From NCBI GenBank assembly GCA_025174535.1, contig JALBUN010000020.1, positions 620,001 through 684,000 of the forward strand: a stretch of DNA of 64,000 bases. The letters are read 5' to 3'. Source of the stretch: Cantharellus purpuraceus. Lineage: Eukaryota > Basidiomycota > Agaricomycetes > Cantharellales > Hydnaceae. Within the stretch, counting starts at the first letter, position 1; every line of letters begins with the position of its first letter. A model generated the notes under the pieces. That model had not been told where the DNA came from. It saw only the letters and a list, made by a program, of their open reading frames with translations, and ran no database searches. The translations under genes and the position numbers were made by a program. Of the stretch, positions 56,917-64,000 are shown piece by piece.

Positions 56917-57344
56917 CTACTCGTAGTTAATTTGTCTTCCGAGCCCTCTATCTGATCTCCGGGGTTCCATGTCCAGTGGATTCTGTTCATCCATGTGCAG
57001 TATGTTAATCCGACCGTAGACGATAATGACACAATACATGAAAACTCGGCGTACTCACAGGCTCAAAAAGCTCGTCTTCAAGGGTGTCTAATGCCTTCTT
57101 TGCAGCTTCATCGCGAGCAGTTTGCTTCTTTCGTGCAGTACCACGTCCGTATTCGATTTCATTGACTGCTTGGAATGATGTGAAAAGGTGGACTGAACGC
57201 TCTTTTAATGCAGCAACACATACTCAGAGCAATTGAAGTCCAGATGACATTGTGACTAGGGCCAGCCCTCTTGTCATCCCAGGTCAACTCTCGTAGTCTG
57301 CCCTGGCGTTGGAGTTCGTTGTGTAGCCGCATCGCCCAATGCAT
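56917..57344 (-). CDS. Stand-alone double-stranded RNA-binding domain protein
   Basis: Exon 1 57344-57224, intron 57223-57166 (58 bp, GTATGT...AAGCAG), exon 2 57165-57059, intron 57058-56983 (76 bp, GTGAGT...GAACAG), exon 3 56982-56917; 97 residues in phase. Residues about 5-72 match the dsRBM fold: helix 1 (MRLHNELQRQGRLRELTWDD), a beta region ending SIALINEIEYGRGTA, and the diagnostic helix 2 start with the KKxxA signature (ARKKQTARDEAAKKALDTLE). The loop Gly-Arg-Gly and the Lys-Lys pair that contact RNA are present. The tail (about 25 residues) is charged. No RNase III, helicase or deaminase domain is attached. Role unknown; such small dsRBM proteins could modulate RNA silencing, but that is inference. 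Confidence 0.78.
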
Positions 57345-60300
57345 GTGTGGTTTCTTTTCTTATCGTGACGTTTAGCGATCAATGGTCATTCACATAGGTT
57401 GATAAATCGATTGAAGGGTGTGAATGAGGGGGATAGGTATTAGTCCACTTCCCTCGTCCTCAATGAGCAAGTTACGTACTGTGAGATCTGGAACGCATTG
57501 AACGAACAGGATGTGTAAAATTGAAGACTTCAGGGAAGTCCGTGACAAACAGAACCAATGCGGTCGAGTGGCCTCGCTCTGATGAAGTGCAGTGGTTTAG
57601 GGTGGATTATGGGAGTGATGCGTGCCAGGTAAAGGATAACTCCTCCAAATATACGTTGCAGACACACGTTAGAGTCGAGTCATGTCAGTCGCAGAGAAGG
57701 ACGATAGTATGTCTTGTCTGTGGAGTCACCGATGTGACTTCAACAGAAGAGGGAGGTGTCAACGGAGTACTGCTGATCCAGAGACTAAAAACCTCCAAAG
57801 TGTCTAGATTGTGCACGCACTGTACCACAGCCTCAGGATTATTCAAGAAGACATGGTGCATGTAGACTATTATAGAATTATACCAGTTAACGGCCGTCCA
57901 CAACGGGATATATCGTGTATTCCTAGCAACGAATGTAGATGCCGATGAGTTTCGACGCTTGAAGTGTTTCACTGCCAAGTAGCACAGCACACTGCACTCT
58001 GAACAAGAAATGCGTGCAGCTTGATTGACCCCATTAACTTTATTTACCCGACCTTCTGTCCGGCGTGTGATATGCGACGACATCAAATGTCTATTAGCGC
58101 TGACAAGGGAGGTGCGTCTATACGTGCACCACTTTTGAACCCTTTAAGGAGATCCTCACTGAAGCGCGGATGATGGAAAGTTCAGCGTCATGCTGTGCCT
58201 TGACGATGGGGACGGCTGGAGGGGAGCCGTGCTTCTAGTCTGTAAGTGGAGACTCAGTAATTTCAGTGAGAGAGCGGTATATTTTTCTCCAATAAAATTG
58301 TATAATGTAGTGCATGGGGCTTCCACGACTCTGAAGGTGAGTCGGATAGACATGTCATAAGTGCTAGTTGCAAGTTTCAAGTGGTTCAAGCTGAGACTCG
58401 GAGTCAAACAATAATTCGCTTGCTCAATTTGGTGCTTGCGCCACAGCAGTCCATGGATGCAGTTCGGCGCCATCACTTGTTTCTTGTTCTTAGATTATGG
58501 GCCCCAACCGATCGTTACGAAAGCGACATTGACGCTGAGCAGTCTCATGGGCGCACTGTTAAAATAGTTTTTATGAGTGACGGATGGTTGAGATCAGGGC
58601 GCGATGGTACCACCTACACGCTAGAGCACACCTCACATCTCGTTGGATGACGATAAATGGCTTGCATGGGACCCATGAAAGCTGATTTATTGATATCATT
58701 GATGCAGACGAGTGTTCTCAATCCTGTTCACGGATCCGACGGTCTCCGATGTTGCCCATCTTTGTTGGCAGCGGTTCAAGCAAATCCGCGGTTGGATCTC
58801 AGGAGTGTGACGTGAGGGAATGTTCGGTGCCGGTGTAGACTTGACAGATATGGTATCCCAGGTCTTCTGTCCCGCCGACTAGCACCGCTCAATCCCAGCT
58901 AGACGATCACACTAACTTGGTGTACGAAACAGCCCATGAGTGTGCTTAGGTCTAAGCTTGACAAGCTTTTGTTTCCCTGGGGACAATTATAGGCATGCCA
59001 ATGTAAAGGCGTTTTCCACGACACACCGAGCACGCATCGTGAGGGTGAAGGTGTTTTTTTGTCGTAGCTCCATGTGCTGTGCCTGTGGGTAGCCTTATGC
59101 GGCGTGGAGACTACTTCCCACGCGCCGCTTCCCAACTCACGCCGATCGCTTACTATATTATCGTGAGCGCGCATCAATTGCCTGCTGACCGTCCGTTTTC
59201 TAACCAGTATACGGATTCAATATTCCCCCGACTTAAACGATGCCGGCAACACAAGGGCTACCTGCGAACTCACGTTCACACTTCTCCCTTCCACATATCG
59301 GCAGACTGGAGAGTCCCCGTGTGTACTAATTCTGCACGCCGAGTGTAAAATCTTCACACGGGACACGTTACATTCCGCGATCTCCAAACTTCCTTTGCGT
59401 CACCCATTCAATCTTAAAAGTTGCGAGGGCGTTGTTGGCATTGGGTCTGGATGTGCAGGACTGTCGCATGGTGGAGATGAAATTGTATGAGTCCCTAGTC
59501 ACACCGCAGGTTCCAAGTTCCTGGATGTGGCACCAACATGAAGTGCCTTAAGAGCATGAGTGCGAACCGAAGATACGACTCGGAGCAGACCATACTAGTT
59601 GTTTCTAGATCATGGAAGTGCTTCAATGCGGAATATAAGGTCAAGTGCGAAACAGCCTTGAAGTCCAAGCTACCTCTCCGTGTGTCTACCGACGACTCGG
59701 AATGAAGGGTAGGTGACCCGTGGCTGCATCTGGTAGTGTTCACCTACTCCTCTTGTGTCACTATTTCCAAAAGCAGACTTTACACGCGGTTACTTTGTAT
59801 TCCAACATTATTGTTTTGCCTTCGACATTGTACGAGTGATATATGAACCGATGTCGTGGCTCTATAGTACGGCATCGTCCCGCCGCTCAAAATCTGCCCC
59901 TGTGAACACGAAGGATATCTTCATAGGCGAGGATAGGAGTCCACTAACTTACATTCAAGACTGAGGTTTTGGAATTTGGCTGGCAAGTTTCCAAACATTC
60001 ACTTGAAGCGCTACTGCACCAATAAGCCGAATGTCAATGCCCTTTTCATATATCACAATCGCTTTCCTCAGCACATGTTTGACAAGATTGACTGGAAGTT
60101 GTGTCATGAACGCAGAAGTAATAGCACAAAGGATCCAGTGCCTTTCAACTATTAGAACATGCGTTTTCCTTACATCAAAAGTTGCATTGGTCACATGCCC
60201 AAGGGAGGCATGCCCTTGTCTCATACTTCACATTTGCATAAATAAATGCTATGGCTGAATGAAATATTTGCAACTATTGGTTTTGTTGGTAAAGGTATTG

Positions 60301-60454
60301 AAGATGACGTGGCTGGATATATAAGAGAAGAGGAGTAGCTATAAGGCGTCCATCTGAGATCCGTAGCGTGCGAAGCTCAACTCTATAAACGACGAGAGTC
60401 AACTTATATATAGCGACCGAAAGATGGTCTGAAAGCAATACATGAATGGCATGT
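57345..60454. other. Intergenic, no gene recognised
   Basis: Frames of 80-134 codons on both strands (for example 57521-57865 plus, 58086-57685 minus, 58381-58650 plus, 60224-59955 minus) show no domain I recognise and could not be joined by good splice sites. Composition is host-like. Some may be real short or spliced genes. Confidence 0.4.
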
Positions 60455-61898
60455 CTAGACACCGTATACCTTTCTCGCGTTGTCTCGGGCCTCACGCATG
60501 ATACGCTCCATGCTCCATTCACATGCATTCGCATTCCCGTGATTCTGCCTTGCTGCTTCAATGGCCACATTGGAAACCCACTCTGCAGTCCACGGGATCA
60601 TCCCTGTATGAGATAAAGGCAGTTTTGAGCCAGAAGGAAAGTTCTGTAGGTCGCCATAAATATTGGATGGGATCATGTATGGCGCGTCAGTCTCTAAGAG
60701 AATGCGAAGAGATAAAGTAGGGGTTGTAACAAGTGCACGGATAAGATTGGCAGTGTTGAGATTACTCGTGTAAGTGATGACGCCTGTTAGTCACATTATT
60801 AGTACCAGAGCGATGTGGGAAATATGTTGCCGACCAGTGATTCCGATGTATAGATTTGGGAAATGATCTAGCAGTCGCAGAGCGAGCTCGGGGCTGTCGG
60901 TGAAGCAGTGAATGTGCATCTTGGGGTTTCTAGCATTAGCGTCGGCTCGACAGGTCAGGCGCAAAACACACAGGATGTGTTTTTGGCACCTCTGCCTTCA
61001 AAATCTTCTCCGTATCTTCTTCAGCCTCGCGAGTGTGAATGGTGATAGGTTTGCCTAGTCTTACAGCATGGCGAAGCTGCCGCACCAGCACAGACTGCTG
61101 CACGGCACGCGGAGCCTGGCTTATTTTGTAATCCAAACCAATCTCACCCCAACCAACACAACGTGGATGTTCCATTGCTTGAAGGCTTATGGATAAGCAT
61201 ATGGGTCAAAGAATGCATGTAGGTGAGACAAATGTCGACCTACATTTCACTTTCGACACCTTCAGTATAATTTTCAACTTCGTGCCTTGTATTTCGTGAA
61301 AAGTCGAATTGATATATCACTCCAGGAACGCTTACGGATGCACGCCTTGCAGATGGCCAATTTCCCGTGAGTGTCGTGAGTTTGGGGTTGACACGAGGAA
61401 CGTACCCATCACGAACCAGTAGTCAACGCTACCCCATTTTTGTTCCCGCTGACTGAGGCTCAAAGAAGAATCGGCTAGCTCTTTCCATGCCGTTATTACA
61501 GGAGCTTCACACCAAACGTCCACAATGGCTTCTGTCCGATGTTTAGGCAATTCGGCTCCGACTGCTGATGCGCCATACATTGCCCTCACAAAAGAGAATA
61601 CATCTTCGTATGCAGGATTGGGGTAGAGGCTTCTATACCGTTGATAAGTCGATAACAGATGAGTATGTGTGTCGATGATGGGAGTAGTAATATCGATGAA
61701 TCGGGGGTGGGATGGTAAATCGAGGAGTTGCTCGGTAGGGACGCGAGGACTCTTCTTAGATTTCCCCATATATGGTCGTCGATATGAACGTGAACGCAAC
61801 GCGATCGCTGCAAAGGGCGATGCAGAAAACGAGAACGACCCTGGCATGTGCCGCGGCGTGACCAGCACAACCGAGTTCAATCTCCGCCAACAAGACAA
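60455..61898 (-). CDS. TatD-family metal-dependent hydrolase (Scn1-like)
   Basis: Six exons: 61898-61406, 61345-61336 (10 nt), 61285-61244 (42 nt), 61185-60972, 60919-60835, 60783-60455; introns of 60, 50, 58, 52 and 51 bp, all GT-AG. The joined frame is 390 residues; a second ATG at 61769 (MGKSKKSPRVP) gives 347 and is the more likely start, though the Arg-rich extension could be a targeting peptide. Metal-site motifs are all present: HTH in IIDTHTHLLSTYQRYRSLY, GVHPHE (spelled across exons 1-3), GEIGLDY, ITIHTREAEEDTEKI, MHIHCFTDSPELALRLLDHF, and ETDAPYMIPSN. The C-terminus (HTGMIPWTAEWVS, ARDNARKVYGV) fits fungal Cut9-interacting-protein/TatD homologues. Expected activity is Mg-dependent deoxyribonuclease-type hydrolysis; no lesion is seen. 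Confidence 0.9.
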
Positions 61899-62789
61899 TC
61901 AAATGGATTAAATACGTACTTAATGTTACAAGGCAACCTGTAAACCAATCTCTGGCGCCTTGTGCTAAATTTAGGAGGTGATTTACAGAGAACGATAGGA
62001 CACACTTGGCTGCGCTTGCAACTTGTTACAGTTCCTTCATATTTGCTGCAGTTGGTGCAACACCAAGGTCATGGAAAACTTCATCATTGCTGTAATACAT
62101 ATTTCTCTCAACTTTTAGGTACCCTGACTATGGACTACTATGCGTTTGATATGCTTATCGTGAAGATAGCATGTCTGACACTACATACGAACAATCCACA
62201 CCGCTCAATGATACCCCGCTTAACGGCACCTCTATCAACTGTGAATAGTTGATCTTGACAGAGCGAAGCTACCGCTTTGCCCGAACCCTCGTTCTCCTGC
62301 GGCAGTCATTTGCCATTGTCCAGTGAAGCGCCGATATCCATATACGTGTCCGTAAAACACCCATGTTCCCATAAAGTCGAAAATTGGCGATGCCTGGCAA
62401 CGGAGATAGTGATGTTGTGATAGATGCGTAAACCATACGTACTAACAGGACTTCTCACAAGCGCAATGCATCCATCACTATGGCGCACGCGACCATGAAA
62501 GTTGAAAATTGGGGTGGAAGTTCCAGAAACAGGAAAGCTCTAAACATTCCCCGTCAGCTCAAGGTGAGATCTCCTCAGAAAGGCCATACCTTCCCCACTA
62601 TGAGAGTGTCAAATACGGGCGAAGCTGGAAAAAGCTCATCAATTTGAGTTTTTATCAGGCTACGAGCCGAAAATACCTGTGGAATGGACATGGTGTAGAT
62701 ACTGGTATGAGCGGTCTTTGTTTGAATCATAAATTGTGAGCAAGGTCTGAAATCGCATAGCTGTAAGATGGATGTTCAGAGGAACTTTT
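61899..62789. other. Intergenic, no gene recognised
   Basis: Short frames only; includes the promoter region of the TatD-family gene just above 61898. Confidence 0.45.
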
Positions 62790-63974
62790 CTTTGAAAACA
62801 TATACCGCTGTATATTCCCAATGGATATCCCTCGGCAGCCAGGCTGCGACTAACCCATCCCCATCGATATCCTCCCAATCCACAATATGCTGGGCATTGA
62901 ATGCATGATATTCGCGGAGCTGACAGCTCATCGCTTGTTGGCAAATGCTCCCCCCTGGTATAACGTCGGCCCTCAATTCTATGACTGGTATCTGTTTCGT
63001 GGCGGCGGATAATCAGGTGACCATAAATGACCACAAACCGCAAGATATGGAGCCGAGGCACCAGACCAACTTTACAACTTTGAAGATGAGAAGATTACCA
63101 CTCACAAAGAACATGCCTTCCCAAGACCCTTCTATGCTCCCAGGCGTGTATTCCCCTTGCCCGATGAGTCTTTCCGAAAGATATAAAAACCTGCCCAGTA
63201 CTCTAAGGGAGGAAAGCGACGATAAACCCATGGCCCAGAGCGGTGGGGCGATCAGGCCGAGGAGGCTCTCAGAATGGTCACTCTGTGCGAGGTGTGGGTC
63301 AACGATGAAGAGGTCGTTTCTGTTGAGATTTGACAGTATCGTAGCGTCGCCTGGCCTTGGGGTGTTGTCGTCTGAGTCCTGAGATAATTCAAAAATATCA
63401 GATTATTCGTTTCGATGAGATGGAGAAAATAGCCGACCCCAGTGTCCAACAATTGCAATTGCATGGTGGGTAGATCAAGGTGTTGTCCTAGATGGATGAG
63501 TGCACGATCTAAGGCACAGGGTGAGTTGTACGTGGGTCTTAACACACCAAGTTGCCCGCCCGTCCATGTGGGATGGATAACATCAGGTAAATTGCGAACT
63601 TCAGCCACTCCATGGATGAGGTTATACCTGAGATATCTGAGAAACGTGTTGTCTAGGTCAGCAACGAATAGAGCGTGAAACTGAGTAAGTGTCGAGTTTT
63701 AGTATTCCCAGCTGGAGGTTTTCTGACCAGTTGATAGAAAGAGTCCATTCAACTGTGAGTATGGTATTAGGGAAGCATCGGGGGAGTCTCCTTGGATGAT
63801 GAGGACGACGAACTGTCCCGACACCGTGGCGACTTTGACGATCAGGTATGATCGGATGGGACGCTGGATTCTCATCGTTGATGTAGGGTGCTGATAGGAG
63901 TTGAGATAGAGAATGAATATGGTGAGGGGGTAACGGGGAACAGTATAGCTGAGGGTCGTGTTATAAAAGGCCAT
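62790..63974 (-). CDS. Unresolved spliced gene at right edge
   Basis: Four stretches on the minus strand read like exons of one protein in different frames: about 63875-63745 (IRSYLIVKVATVSGQFVVLI), 63674-63430 (FHALFVADLDNTFLRYLRYN, NLPDVIHPTWTGGQLGVLRP), 63380-63110 (NLNRNDLFIVDPHLAQSDHS, SLLGLIAPPLWAMGLSSLSS) and 62976-62790 (SICQQAMSCQLREYHAFNAQ, DIDGDGLVAAWLPRDIHWEY). I cannot fix the splice sites or a family. The second stretch may be part of an extracellular or enzymatic domain. The 5' end may lie outside the window. Confidence 0.4.
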
Positions 63975-64000
63975 ACGCTGGATGAGAACGTTACCTTATG

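Overview
The window looks like a 64 kb stretch of an Agaricomycete-like basidiomycete genome. The evidence is a gene of the basidiomycete DUF6535 family, host genes broken by 50-76 bp GT-AG introns with CTAAC/CTGAC-like branch sites, and a dense nest of Ty3/gypsy and Ty1/copia LTR retrotransposons. It splits into two compartments. Positions 1090-44405 are almost entirely transposon-derived, CpG-poor and full of stops and frameshifts. Positions 44406-64000 are richer in CpG and carry a few spliced host genes. Species cannot be fixed from sequence alone.

Transposon compartment. I recognise, by reading copies against each other, at least seven LTR families (named here LTR1 to LTR6, plus a probable one, R7) and one copia family. 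LTR1 (about 530 bp, TGTTATGAC...TAACA) belongs to a chromovirus-like gypsy ('gypsy1') with pol and gag on the minus strand at 33025-39423 and gag and integrase on the plus strand at 41460-43430. LTR2 (about 430 bp, TGTAAGTA...CTACA) belongs to 'gypsy2', a minus-strand element whose 5' half is at 18005-22733 and 3' half at 4892-9066; both halves are packed with short perfect hairpins. LTR3 (about 1.4-1.5 kb) occurs as solo LTRs, three of them carrying other insertions. LTR4 (741 bp) belongs to 'gypsy4' (gag-protease, minus strand, 14497-16366) and occurs as a clean solo LTR at 36619. LTR5 (341 bp) sits with a gag start at 17106-17668. LTR6 is a 1293 bp solo LTR. The copia element is framed by 187/180 bp LTRs at 27119 and 44226, so the whole of 27119-44405 is one interrupted copia insertion.

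Nesting order is often provable: target-site duplications are visible for LTR6 (TCCTT), for two LTR3 copies (ACTAG, ACTAT), for the LTR4 solo (CAATG), nearly for copia (ATAAG/ATGAG), and for four of the five copies of a 517-567 bp non-autonomous DNA transposon with GACGCTTGTTC termini and 3-bp duplications.

Host compartment. From left to right: a decayed DUF6535 membrane-protein gene (45386-48622, plus); a small three-exon gene of unknown function (48872-49558, minus); a long acidic/serine-rich protein gene (52035-55223, plus); a 97-residue stand-alone double-stranded-RNA-binding-domain protein (56917-57344, minus); an intact six-exon TatD-family metal-dependent hydrolase (60455-61898, minus) with a 10-nt micro-exon; and an unresolved spliced gene running to the right edge (minus). 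These genes do not form an obvious pathway or cluster.
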